Shown piece after piece: positions 37,177-45,982 of a DNA stretch of 64,000 nt. This stretch comes from Polaribacter reichenbachii (GTDB lineage Bacteria; Bacteroidota; Bacteroidia; Flavobacteriales; Flavobacteriaceae), in contig NZ_CP019419.1 of assembly GCF_001975665.1 (NCBI RefSeq), positions 1 to 64,000 on the forward strand. Direction: 5' to 3'. The notes beneath the pieces are model-generated. The model was given only the letters and a program-made list of their open reading frames with translations, did not search any database and had not been told where the DNA came from. The first letter of the stretch is position 1; each line of letters opens with the position of its first letter. The position numbers and the translations under genes were made by a program.

Positions 37177-37677
37177 ATGAATACTTTAAATGCATTTTTT
37201 GGAGCTATACAGAATGTAAATATCAATTTAATAGAAACACTTTTAAAAAGATTTCCTGCCTTGGCAAACACAAAAGATCAAAGAGGATTTAGTCCGTTAG
37301 TATTTGCTACCTATTTTGATAAAAAAGAAATTGCAGCAACTTTAATAAAACACAATGCCAATGTAAATCATAGAGATGCTAAAGGAAATACTGCTTTATT
37401 AGGTGTTGCTTTTAAAGGTAATGTAGAAATTGCTGAACTTTTATTGGATAATGGTGCTGAGATAAATGCTCAAAATAAATTAGGTTATTCTGCGCTTATT
37501 TATGCAACATTGTATAATCAGCCAAAAATGGTGGAATTTTTATTAAAGCAAAATGCAGATTCATCACTAAAAGATTTAGAAAACAAATCTGCATTAGAAT
37601 ATGCAAAAGAAAAGGATTTTAAAGAAATAATTACTTTGTTAGAAAATAAAGAAATTATTTACTCGCAAACAACTTAA
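37177..37677 (+). CDS. Ankyrin-repeat protein, katG-associated
   Basis: A 166-residue cytoplasmic protein made almost entirely of four to five ankyrin repeats (RGFSPLVFATYFDKKEIAATLIKHNANVN, KGNTALLGVAFKGNVEIAELLLDNGAEIN, LGYSALIYATLYNQPKMVEFLLKQNAD). In Pseudomonas aeruginosa the ankyrin protein AnkB is encoded next to katB and is needed for full catalase activity, and Campylobacter has a similar katA partner. By analogy this protein may help KatG, for example in haem loading. That is an inference from position. Its 3' end overlaps the response regulator gene by 23 bp. Confidence 0.88.
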   Translation: MNTLNAFFGAIQNVNINLIETLLKRFPALANTKDQRGFSPLVFATYFDKKEIAATLIKHNANVNHRDAKGNTALLGVAFKGNVEIAELLLDNGAEINAQNKLGYSALIYATLYNQPKMVEFLLKQNADSSLKDLENKSALEYAKEKDFKEIITLLENKEIIYSQTT

Positions 37678-38818
37678 TATCGTTTGCAGAAACTTCCTTT
37701 TCTCCTAAAATAATTAAACGTTCTACAACGTTTCGTAATTCTCTAATATTACCTGTCCAATCGTATTTTTGTAATAATTGAATTGCATCCGCAGAAAAGG
37801 CTTTTTTAGGGGTACCTTGTTCACTAGATATTTTTTCAGTAAAAAAGTCTACTAATAACGGTATATCTTCTCTTCTATCATTTAAAGCAGGAACTTGAAT
37901 TAAAATAACAGCTAACCTGTGGTATAAATCTTCACGAAATCTACCTTCTGTAATTTCTACTTTTAAGTTTTTGTTAGTTGCTGCAACCACTCTTACATTT
38001 ACTTTTATGTCTTTGTCAGAACCCACTCTAGAGATTCTATTTTCTTGTAAAGCACGTAAAACTTTTGCTTGTGCAGACAGACTCATATCGCCAATTTCAT
38101 CTAAAAAAATGGTTCCTCCATTTGCTGCTTCAAATTTACCTGCTCTATCTTTATTTGCTCCTGTAAAAGAACCTTTTACGTGACCAAACAACTCACTCTC
38201 AATTAATTCTGATGGAATTGCAGCACAATTCACCTCAATCATAGCAGCTTTAGAACGATCAGATTTTTCATGTAACCAATGTGCAACCAATTCTTTACCA
38301 GTTCCATTGGGTCCAGTAATTAAAACTCTTGCATCTGTTGCCGCAACTTTTTCAATAATGTTTTTTATGTGAGATATTTTATCGCTCTCACCAATCATTT
38401 GGTAATTTTTACTTACTTTTTTCTTAAGTCTTTTGTTTTCTACAACTAAAACTTTTCTGTCTAAAGCATTTCTAACCGTATTTAAAAGTCGGTTTAAATC
38501 TGGTGGTTTAGAAATATAATCAAAAGCACCTAAACGCATTGTGTTTACAGCTGTATCTAAGTCTCCGTGACCAGAAATCATAACAATTGGCACTTCTGGT
38601 TTTATCTTTTTTGCTTTTTCTAAAACCTCAACACCATCCATTTTTGGCATTTTAATATCGCATAAAACTAGATCATAATCATTATTTTTTATCATTTCTA
38701 TGCCTAACAAACCATCTTCTGCTTGCTCTACATTGTATGCATCGTTTTCTTCGGATATTATTTTTGATAAAACTCTTCTAATTGCCGCTTCATCTTCTAT
38801 GATTAATATTTTTGCCAT
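37655..38818 (-). CDS. Sigma-54-type response regulator, no C-terminal HTH
   Basis: A 387-residue protein. The receiver domain (1-120) has the phosphoacceptor Asp54 in DLVLCDIKMPKMDG. The AAA+ domain has Walker A GPNGTGKE, GSFTGA (the sigma-54 contact loop) and GGTIFLDEIGDM. The chain ends at NVVERLIILGEKEVSANDIKLFASK, so the usual Fis-type DNA-binding helix-turn-helix is missing. This short form is frequent in Bacteroidetes. No histidine kinase gene is nearby. It is 1 bp from the outer-membrane protein gene and forms the end of a long minus-strand run. Confidence 0.93.
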   Translation of the reverse strand: MAKILIIEDEAAIRRVLSKIISEENDAYNVEQAEDGLLGIEMIKNNDYDLVLCDIKMPKMDGVEVLEKAKKIKPEVPIVMISGHGDLDTAVNTMRLGAFDYISKPPDLNRLLNTVRNALDRKVLVVENKRLKKKVSKNYQMIGESDKISHIKNIIEKVAATDARVLITGPNGTGKELVAHWLHEKSDRSKAAMIEVNCAAIPSELIESELFGHVKGSFTGANKDRAGKFEAANGGTIFLDEIGDMSLSAQAKVLRALQENRISRVGSDKDIKVNVRVVAATNKNLKVEITEGRFREDLYHRLAVILIQVPALNDRREDIPLLVDFFTEKISSEQGTPKKAFSADAIQLLQKYDWTGNIRELRNVVERLIILGEKEVSANDIKLFASK

Positions 38819-39691
38819 CTATATCTTAAATTTTATTCCTGTTCTTAAATATTGAGCATTCACATTATCTAATGTAAATACATTTTCTCTATCCTTATCT
38901 CTTAAAACGTTATTCATTCTTAACGTATAACCATAATATGCGTATAAGACCAAATGTTTACTTAGTAAATACTCATAACCCAAACCAGCAACTACAACAG
39001 ATAAAGATATGTGATCAACTTCTTGATCGAAAACTATTGCTGATTTTTGTAAATTAGCAAAATAACCATCTATACCAACAAATGCTTGTAAAGCATTTTT
39101 TTCATTTAAACTGTATTTTATATTCGATTTTGGTACACCTGCATTAAAAGACCAAGATTCATTTACTTGCCTAAAGTAACTTACAAAAGGTAAAGGAAAA
39201 GGTATACCTGTAGTTGTATTATAGGTTAATCCTAAAATTAATCGATAAGGTCTTTTTAAGTTGGTTGCTTCTGTTCTATCCTTTACAAAAAACATACCAC
39301 CATTTAAAAACAAATCATCTTTAGTTATTTTTCCTGTTAAAGTTGATGCTAATCTTGGCGTTAATTTAAAACCTGCTCTCCAATTTTTATTCATCTTATA
39401 GGTGTATCCTAAATTAATATCTAGAATAGTTAAGGTTTCTAAAAGTGATTTATCAAAAGGATAATTATCATTTAGATTTAAAAAAATGTTATTATATTCT
39501 GCACCTACAAAAATGTACTTATCGTCTTTTAATTCTATAGGATAATTGAATAAAGCTCTAATTCTTGTATATTCATCATCCGATTTTTTCTTAGGGATAA
39601 ATGAATATTCTATTCTTGCCAAATCTGTTAATTGAGCATTCAAAAAACCTATAGCACTGATGCACAACAGTAAGCTAACTCTTTTTATCAC
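38819..39691 (-). CDS. Outer-membrane beta-barrel protein (DUF6268-like)
   Basis: A 290-residue protein with a signal peptide ending near FLNAQ (residue 20). The remainder is a series of amphipathic strands ending KFKI, consistent with a beta-barrel. It resembles the flavobacterial DUF6268 outer-membrane family. The start is GTG at 39691, as an in-frame stop lies 9 bp upstream and no ATG is near. It sits between the MscS gene and the response regulator with gaps of 7 and 0 bp. Confidence 0.75.
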   Translation of the reverse strand: MIKRVSLLLCISAIGFLNAQLTDLARIEYSFIPKKKSDDEYTRIRALFNYPIELKDDKYIFVGAEYNNIFLNLNDNYPFDKSLLETLTILDINLGYTYKMNKNWRAGFKLTPRLASTLTGKITKDDLFLNGGMFFVKDRTEATNLKRPYRLILGLTYNTTTGIPFPLPFVSYFRQVNESWSFNAGVPKSNIKYSLNEKNALQAFVGIDGYFANLQKSAIVFDQEVDHISLSVVVAGLGYEYLLSKHLVLYAYYGYTLRMNNVLRDKDRENVFTLDNVNAQYLRTGIKFKI

Positions 39692-39698
39692 AATTTAA

Positions 39699-40562
39699 TT
39701 ATTTTTGGGTAAACAAATGCACATCTCTTTGTGGAAAAGGGATTGAAATGTTATTTTGTTTAAAAGCTTTATCAATTTCAAAGCGAATGTTACTTTGTGT
39801 AAAACGCACTTCAAAACTATTATTTAACGTAAAAACTATTTTAAAATTGAGTGAACTATCTGCAAAATCTGTAAATAAAACTACAGGTGCAGGATTTTTT
39901 AATACAGTTGGCTGATTTTTAGCAATATCTAACAAAATTCTTTTTACTTTTTCTACATCTGTACCATAAGCAACACCAACACTCACAGATTCTCTTGTTT
40001 CACTTCCATTTTCTGTCCAATTAAATAAAATATTAGTCAAATACAAGTGATTTGGTATTACCAAAACCTTATTATCTACTGTAACAGCTCTTGTTGTTCT
40101 TAAACGTATATCTAAAACCCTACCAACTTTACCTTCTAACTCAATAATATCACCTACATGTACAGATTGATCTACTAAAATAAATATACCAGAAATTATA
40201 TCTTGAAACAAAGTTTGCAAAGCCAAACCAACACCAATTAACAATGCTGCTGATGCTGCAAAAACTGCGGTAACATCTACACCAGATGTATTCATTGTTA
40301 CTAAGAAAATAATTAAAAACACAAACCACCTTACATAACCAAAAACAGTTACAAACTTTTGTTTGTCGTTTTGTGGCATTTTTCTAGTTATAAATCTTCT
40401 TATTAGTTGTAAAATATAAGAAGTAACAATTAAGGCGACAACAACAAAAATTAAACCTCTTACAGTAATCCCTATTTCTTGACTAAAAACAAATTTATAA
40501 TCTAAAATAGAGGTTGTTTCTTCTACAATTGTGTCTTTAACTTTTTCAATAGTATCTTGCAT
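39699..40562 (-). CDS. MscS family mechanosensitive ion channel
   Basis: A 287-residue inner-membrane protein. Three membrane helices lie at about 28-50, 68-85 and 90-110. The pore helix is VFAASAALLIGVGLALQTLFQDIISGIFIL, the MscS TM3 pattern, followed by the beta domain VHVGDIIELEGKVGRVLDIRLRTT and a C-terminal alpha/beta domain. It opens on hypo-osmotic shock and lets solutes out. It is 1 bp from the ABC permease gene upstream. Confidence 0.95.
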   Translation of the reverse strand: MQDTIEKVKDTIVEETTSILDYKFVFSQEIGITVRGLIFVVVALIVTSYILQLIRRFITRKMPQNDKQKFVTVFGYVRWFVFLIIFLVTMNTSGVDVTAVFAASAALLIGVGLALQTLFQDIISGIFILVDQSVHVGDIIELEGKVGRVLDIRLRTTRAVTVDNKVLVIPNHLYLTNILFNWTENGSETRESVSVGVAYGTDVEKVKRILLDIAKNQPTVLKNPAPVVLFTDFADSSLNFKIVFTLNNSFEVRFTQSNIRFEIDKAFKQNNISIPFPQRDVHLFTQK

Positions 40563-40563
40563 T

Positions 40564-41889
40564 TTATCCTTTATATTTTAACCACTTGTATAAATCTTTA
40601 TACGTAGGTTTTTTACCATACATTAAAATACCAACTCTATAAATTTTAGCTGCTAACCAAACCATAAACACGAATGTAACGATTAACAATATCATAGAAA
40701 TTGCCAATTCTACCCATGATACTCCAAAAGGCACTCGCATTAACATAACAATTGGGCTCGTTAATGGAATATGAGAAAAAGCAACAGAAATTGGACCATG
40801 AGGATCGTTAATTACAGTGGCAAAACCAACATAAACACCTAAAATTAAAGGTAACATAATTGGCAGCATAAATTGTTGTGTATCTGTTTCATTATCTACA
40901 GCTGCACCAACAGCAGCAAATAACGAGCTATATAACATATAACCACCTAAAAAATAAAAGATAAATAAAATAAACATTTTTAAAATTGGCAATCTTAAAA
41001 TCTCTTGAATTACCAATTGCATTTTATCTCCTCCAGCAGCATTTTGTGCAGCTTCTAATTGATCTGCAGGAATTCTAGCTGTTTGCATTTCTACCATATC
41101 TACTCCAAAAATAGAAGAAGCAACTGTTGTTATGATAAACAATAAAATTCCCCAGATAAAAAACTGTAATAAACCTGCAGAAGCATTACCAATAATTTTA
41201 CCCAACATTAACTGAAAAGGTTTTACTGATGATACTATAACTTCTATAATTCTACTTGTTTTTTCTTCGATTACACTTCGCATTACAGAAGTACCGTAAA
41301 TCATAACAAACATCATTAAAAAATAACCTGCTATTGCTCCTACTCCTATTTTTAATCCATTTATTAATTTTGATGATTCTTCACCAGAAAAATTATACAT
41401 TTTAATATCAGACTGAATTCTAGATGCATTTATTTTTGCAATATCAATTCCGAAATTATTGAGTTTTTCGTTTCTGATTTTAGATTCTATTTTACTTTCT
41501 AAAGCACCCATTACAGACATACCTGGCGAATCTTTTGAGTAAAATTCAATAGATTTTGCCAAAAGTTCTAAACTATCTTGTTTAGGTATAATTAAAGCTC
41601 CATAATGATTACCTTCTTCTACTTTCTTTTTTGTTTCTTCTACCCCTAAAGCTGTAAAATCTTGATAATGTATGGTTTTTGTATCTTTAAAATCATCCTT
41701 AGAAAACAATCCTGATTGATCTACATAAACGATTTCTTTTACTTTTTCGTCATTTTTTTTCATTAAAAAATACACCAAAGCACCCATACCTACCATAATT
41801 AGCGGACTTAAAAAAGTCATCACTATAAACGATTTATTACGTGCTTTTGCAATAAATTCTCTCTTTATAATTAGTGTTAATTTGCTCAT
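40564..41889 (-). CDS. ABC-2 type transporter permease (NatB-like)
   Basis: A 441-residue inner-membrane protein. A membrane helix near the N-terminus (MTFLSPLIMVGMGALVYFL) is followed by a large extracytoplasmic domain and then five to six helices with the ABC-2 signature (MIYGTSVMRSVIEEKTSRIIEVIVSSVKPFQLMLGKIIG). This is the NatB/YhaP group. The ATPase gene lies 4 bp upstream. The exported substrate is unknown; sodium and drugs are proposed for relatives. Confidence 0.93.
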   Translation of the reverse strand: MSKLTLIIKREFIAKARNKSFIVMTFLSPLIMVGMGALVYFLMKKNDEKVKEIVYVDQSGLFSKDDFKDTKTIHYQDFTALGVEETKKKVEEGNHYGALIIPKQDSLELLAKSIEFYSKDSPGMSVMGALESKIESKIRNEKLNNFGIDIAKINASRIQSDIKMYNFSGEESSKLINGLKIGVGAIAGYFLMMFVMIYGTSVMRSVIEEKTSRIIEVIVSSVKPFQLMLGKIIGNASAGLLQFFIWGILLFIITTVASSIFGVDMVEMQTARIPADQLEAAQNAAGGDKMQLVIQEILRLPILKMFILFIFYFLGGYMLYSSLFAAVGAAVDNETDTQQFMLPIMLPLILGVYVGFATVINDPHGPISVAFSHIPLTSPIVMLMRVPFGVSWVELAISMILLIVTFVFMVWLAAKIYRVGILMYGKKPTYKDLYKWLKYKG

Positions 41890-41893
41890 TTTC

Positions 41894-42823
41894 TTAACTG
41901 TTTTTATTTATTGCCTGAATAAAAATATCGTTTGCACTTGGTATTAATTCTACAAAATGTTGTACTTCTCCTCTACTTGTTAAAAATGATAACAATTCGT
42001 TTGCCGAATTTGTTTCACCTAATTTCACATTCATTGTCAACTCTTTTCCAAGCAACTTAAAATCCGCAGGAAAAACTTCGAAACTCTCTTTTAATTGCAT
42101 TTCTACTTCTTTAGGATTTGCCGTATTTAAACCTACCTGAAAAGTATTTGTTCTAAATTCACGTTTAATATCAGACAACTTACCATCTAATATTTTGTTT
42201 GATTTATTGATTAATGCAATCTCATCACACATTTCTTCTACAGATTCCATTCTGTGTGTAGAAAAAATAATGGTTGCTCCTTCATCTCTTAATTGTAAGA
42301 TTTCTTTGGCAATCAATTGAGCATTTATAGGATCGAATCCAGAGAAAGGTTCGTCAAAAATCAACAATTTAGGATTATGCATTACAGTTACTATGAATTG
42401 TACTTTTTGCGCCATTCCTTTTGATAGTTCTTCAATTTTCTTTCCCCACCAAGCAGAAATATCAAACTTATCGAACCAATATTTTAATCTTTTTTTAGCT
42501 TCGGTTTTAGATAATCCTTTTAATTGTGCCAAATACAAAGCTTGTTCACCAACTTTCATCGATTTATATAAACCACGTTCTTCTGGTAAATAGCCAATAT
42601 CTGCAGTATGTTTTGGTGATAAAGGCTCACCATCTAATAAAATAGAGCCAGAATCTGCCATTGTAATTTGGTTAATAATTCTAATTAAAGAAGTTTTTCC
42701 TGCTCCATTTGGTCCAAGTAAACCATAAACACTGCCTTTTGGTATATGGATAGAAACATCATTTAATGCTCTAAAATCTCCATAATTTTTTACAACATTA
42801 TTTATTTCTAGTAAGTTATTCAT
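41894..42823 (-). CDS. ABC transporter ATP-binding protein (NatA-like)
   Basis: A 309-residue ATPase. Walker A is GPNGAGKTS near residue 39, the signature motif is LSKGMAQKVQ, Walker B is KLLIFDEPFSGFDP, and the H-loop is in IIFSTHRMESVEEMC. A C-terminal extension (about 220-309) is typical for this family of exporter ATPases. It pairs with the downstream NatB-like permease. It diverges from the MarR gene, with a minus-strand -7 box at 42867-42860. Confidence 0.95.
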   Translation of the reverse strand: MNNLLEINNVVKNYGDFRALNDVSIHIPKGSVYGLLGPNGAGKTSLIRIINQITMADSGSILLDGEPLSPKHTADIGYLPEERGLYKSMKVGEQALYLAQLKGLSKTEAKKRLKYWFDKFDISAWWGKKIEELSKGMAQKVQFIVTVMHNPKLLIFDEPFSGFDPINAQLIAKEILQLRDEGATIIFSTHRMESVEEMCDEIALINKSNKILDGKLSDIKREFRTNTFQVGLNTANPKEVEMQLKESFEVFPADFKLLGKELTMNVKLGETNSANELLSFLTSRGEVQHFVELIPSANDIFIQAINKNS

Positions 42824-42859
42824 AGATTAGAGTCGATTTTTTTTTAAGTTGATTAATCA

Positions 42860-42867
42860 CAAATTTA
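42860..42867 (-). promoter_or_regulatory. Candidate -7 box for ABC exporter operon
   Basis: Minus-strand TAAATTTG, matching TAnnTTTG, 37 bp before the ATG at 42823. Confidence 0.4.
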
Positions 42868-42936
42868 GGTATTTTTTACAGCTATTAGTATCTAAACAAG
42901 AGATTTGTTACAGATAAATAAATTGTTAAATTTTAT

Positions 42937-42978
42937 TATGCACGCATAACTTTTTCAAAATTTACTATGCACGCATAA
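42937..42978. promoter_or_regulatory. Two operator-like direct repeats upstream of MarR gene
   Basis: The 13-mer TATGCACGCATAA occurs twice, at 42937-42949 and 42966-42978, 29 bp apart start to start. Each is nearly symmetric (TATGC and GCATA arms around AC). The second lies just upstream of the -7 box at 42990, where a bound repressor would block RNA polymerase. The likely ligand is the adjacent MarR protein. Confidence 0.65.
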
Positions 42979-42989
42979 TAAAATTTTAA

Positions 42990-42997
42990 TATATTTG
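42990..42997 (+). promoter_or_regulatory. Candidate -7 box for marR-fad operon
   Basis: TATATTTG, matching TAnnTTTG. It ends only 5 bp before the MarR ATG at 43003, so the transcript would have almost no leader. Confidence 0.5.
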
Positions 42998-43002
42998 TCA
43001 AA

Positions 43003-43458
43003 ATGGATAAGAACAAGTCAATAGATCATCAATTAAGAGCAACTTGGCAAGCAGTTGCAAAATTATACAATGAGCAAGCTACAAAGTACGATAGCACAAT
43101 GTCTTCTGCTTTTGTTTTGCTAACCATTGATAAAGTAAACGGAACACCTTCAACTGCTTTAGGCCCATTAATGGGTATGGAACCTACAAGTCTTTCTAGA
43201 ATTTTAAAATCTATGGAAGAAAAAGGTGCCATTTATAGAGAAAAAAACCCAGATGATGGCAGAAGCGTTATTATAAAATTAACAGATTATGGATTAGAAA
43301 GGCGTAAATTTTCTAAAAACCACGTCTATCAATTTAATAATATAGTAAGAGAACACGTTAATGAAGATGATTTAGAATCTTTTTTTAAAGTGATGAAAAC
43401 CATTAATATATTAATTGCCGAAAAAAAAATATTTGAATCTACAAATCAAGATAAATAG
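43003..43458 (+). CDS. MarR family transcriptional regulator
   Basis: A 151-residue winged-helix regulator. The DNA-binding core is GTPSTALGPLMGMEPTSLSRILKSMEEKGAIYREKNPDDGRSVIIKLTDYG (split here only by reading), with the DxRS wing motif DDGRS. It heads the operon of three beta-oxidation genes, 19 bp before the first. MarR proteins in such positions often sense acyl-CoA or fatty acids and repress their own operon; the two 13-mer repeats just upstream support autoregulation. Ligand and mode are inferred. Confidence 0.93.
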   Translation: MDKNKSIDHQLRATWQAVAKLYNEQATKYDSTMSSAFVLLTIDKVNGTPSTALGPLMGMEPTSLSRILKSMEEKGAIYREKNPDDGRSVIIKLTDYGLERRKFSKNHVYQFNNIVREHVNEDDLESFFKVMKTINILIAEKKIFESTNQDK

Positions 43459-43477
43459 TTAACTAATTACAAAGATA

Positions 43478-45883
43478 ATGACAAGAAGAATTAAAAAAGT
43501 AGCAATTATTGGATCTGGAATTATGGGTTCTGGTATTGCCTGTCACTTTGCTAATATTGGCGTAGAAGTTCTTTTATTGGATATTGTTCCAAGAGAATTA
43601 AACGACAAAGAAAAAGCAAAAGGACTAACATTAGAAGATAAAGTAGTTCGTAATCGTTTAGTAAATGATGCTTTAGCCACTTCTTTAAAATCGAAACCAT
43701 CACCAATTTACAGTCAAAAATTTGCTAGTAGAATTACAACTGGTAATTTAGATGATGATATTGCAAAAATAGCAGATGTAGATTGGATTATGGAAGTTGT
43801 TGTAGAACGACTAGACATTAAAAAAATAGTTTTCGAAAAAATAGAAAAATATAGAACTCCAGGCACAATTATCTCTTCTAATACTTCTGGGATTCCTATT
43901 CAATTCATGAACGAAGGCAGAAGTGAAGATTTCCAAAAACATTTTGCGGTAACTCACTTTTTTAATCCACCTAGATATTTAAAACTTTTTGAAGTGGTTC
44001 CTGGACCAAATTGTAAACAAGAAGTTACAGATTTCTTAATGATGTATGGTGACAAATTTTTAGGAAAAACCTCTGTGTTAGCCAAAGATACTCCTGCATT
44101 TATTGGAAACAGAATTGGTATTTTCGGAATCCAATCTTTATTTCATCAAGTAAAAGAATTAGGATTAACGGTCGAGGAAGTTGATAAATTAACAGGCCCA
44201 GTAATTGGTCGTCCTAAATCTGCCACTTTTAGAACGGTTGATGTTGTTGGTCTAGATACATTGGTACATGTTGCGAATGGAATTTATGAAAATTGTCCTA
44301 ATGATGAAGCGCATGAGTTATTTAAACTTCCAGACTTTATCAGTACAATGATGGAAAACAAATGGTTAGGAAGCAAAACTGGACAAGGATTTTACAAAAA
44401 AGTGAAAAATGCAGATGGCAAAAGCGAAATTTTAACTTTAGATTTAGATACATTACAATATCGTTCTAAAAAACGTGCCAAATTTGCAACTTTAGAACTT
44501 ACGAAAACGATTGATAAGCCAATTGACCGCTTTAAGGTTTTAGTTGGTGGTAAAGATAAAGCTGGTGAATTTTATAGAAAAAACTTTGCAGCAATGTTTG
44601 CTTACGTTCAGAATAGAATTCCAGAAATTTCTGATGAGCTTTATAAAATAGACGATGCTATGAAAGCTGGTTTTGGTTGGGAAAATGGCCCTTTCGAAAT
44701 TTGGGATGCAGTTGGTGTAGAAAAAGGAATCGAATTAATGAAAACTGAAGGACAAGAGCCTGCAACTTGGGTAACAGAAATGTTAGCTGCTGGTTCAACC
44801 TCTTTTTATTCTGTAAAAGAAGGTGCTACTTATTTTTATGATATTCCTTCTAAATCTCAAACTAAAAAACCAGGTCAAGATTCATTTATTATTTTAGATA
44901 ATATTAGAAAATCTAACGAAGTTTGGAAAAACTCTGGTGCTGTAATTGAAGATTTAGGAGACGGAATTTTAAACTTAGAGTTCCAATCGAAAATGAATAC
45001 CATTGGTGGTGATGTTTTAGCTGCAATTAATAAAGCAATTGATTTAGCCGAAAAAAATTACCAAGGATTAATTATTGGTAATCAAGCTGCAAACTTTTCT
45101 GTTGGTGCTAATATTGGTATGATTTTTATGATGGCTGTAGAGCAAGAATATGATGAATTAAATTATGCCATTAAATATTTTCAAGACACAATGATGCGTA
45201 TGCGTTATTCAGCAATACCAACTATTTCTGCTCCTCATGGAATGGCTTTAGGTGGTGGTTGTGAAATTTCTTTACATGCAGATAAAGTAGTTGCAGCTGC
45301 AGAAACTTATATTGGTTTAGTAGAATTTGGAGTTGGTGTAATTCCTGGTGGAGGTGGTTCTAAGGAAATGGCTTTAAGAGCATCAGATTTGTTTCATAAA
45401 GGTGATGTACAATTAAACGTTTTACAAGAGCATTTCTTAACTATTGGTATGGCTAAAGTAGCAACTTCTGCTTACGAAGCTTTCGATTTAGGCTTATTAC
45501 AAAAAGGTAAAGATGTAGTTGTTGTTAATAAAGATAGACAAATTGCACAGGCTAAAAAACACGCCTTATTAATGGCAGATGCAGGTTATACACAACCCGT
45601 AAAACGTAATGATGTTTTAGTGTTAGGTAAACAAGCTTTAGGTATGTTTTTAGTAGGTACAGATTCTATGGAAGCTAGTAATTACATTTCTGCTCACGAT
45701 CAGAAAATTGCTAACAAATTAGCTTATGTTATGGCTGGTGGAGATTTATCTGAACCAACCAAAGTATCTGAACAATACTTATTAGATATTGAGCGCGAAG
45801 CTTTTTTAAGTTTATGTACCGAACGTAAAACTTTAGAAAGAATTCAGCACATGTTAAAAACAGGTAAACCTTTACGTAACTAA
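43478..45883 (+). CDS. 3-hydroxyacyl-CoA dehydrogenase/enoyl-CoA hydratase fusion
   Basis: An 801-residue bifunctional beta-oxidation enzyme. The N-terminal NAD-binding loop is IGSGIMGSGIA near residue 10, with the dehydrogenase motif FAVTHFFNPPRYLKLFEVV and two C-terminal dehydrogenase domains. The enoyl-CoA hydratase domain comes last, from about 490 (GLIIGNQAANFSVGANIG, GGGCEISLHADKVVAA, GVGVIPGGGGSKEMAL). This order, dehydrogenase then hydratase, is the reverse of E. coli FadB. It carries out steps two and three of fatty acid breakdown. Confidence 0.95.
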   Translation: MTRRIKKVAIIGSGIMGSGIACHFANIGVEVLLLDIVPRELNDKEKAKGLTLEDKVVRNRLVNDALATSLKSKPSPIYSQKFASRITTGNLDDDIAKIADVDWIMEVVVERLDIKKIVFEKIEKYRTPGTIISSNTSGIPIQFMNEGRSEDFQKHFAVTHFFNPPRYLKLFEVVPGPNCKQEVTDFLMMYGDKFLGKTSVLAKDTPAFIGNRIGIFGIQSLFHQVKELGLTVEEVDKLTGPVIGRPKSATFRTVDVVGLDTLVHVANGIYENCPNDEAHELFKLPDFISTMMENKWLGSKTGQGFYKKVKNADGKSEILTLDLDTLQYRSKKRAKFATLELTKTIDKPIDRFKVLVGGKDKAGEFYRKNFAAMFAYVQNRIPEISDELYKIDDAMKAGFGWENGPFEIWDAVGVEKGIELMKTEGQEPATWVTEMLAAGSTSFYSVKEGATYFYDIPSKSQTKKPGQDSFIILDNIRKSNEVWKNSGAVIEDLGDGILNLEFQSKMNTIGGDVLAAINKAIDLAEKNYQGLIIGNQAANFSVGANIGMIFMMAVEQEYDELNYAIKYFQDTMMRMRYSAIPTISAPHGMALGGGCEISLHADKVVAAAETYIGLVEFGVGVIPGGGGSKEMALRASDLFHKGDVQLNVLQEHFLTIGMAKVATSAYEAFDLGLLQKGKDVVVVNKDRQIAQAKKHALLMADAGYTQPVKRNDVLVLGKQALGMFLVGTDSMEASNYISAHDQKIANKLAYVMAGGDLSEPTKVSEQYLLDIEREAFLSLCTERKTLERIQHMLKTGKPLRN

Positions 45884-45893
45884 AGTTACTCTA

Positions 45894-45965
45894 GCTATTT
45901 GCCTTTAGCTTTTAGCTATTCGCAAATAAATATTAACCTACAGCTAAAAGCCAAAAGCAATTAGC
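45894..45965. repeat. Imperfect 24-base inverted repeat within the fad operon
   Basis: Arms at 45894-45917 and 45942-45965 match in 21 of 24 positions when one is reverse-complemented, around a 24-base AT-rich loop. It lies in the 99 bp gap between the hydratase/dehydrogenase and thiolase genes. No T run follows, so it probably does not end transcription; it may protect or process the mRNA. Confidence 0.8.
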
Positions 45966-45982
45966 AAAAAGCTAAAAATAAA

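Noticed and set aside
42937..42978. Attachment site of a mobile element
   Set aside because: The direct repeats are 29 bp apart, lie in a promoter, and flank no insertion.
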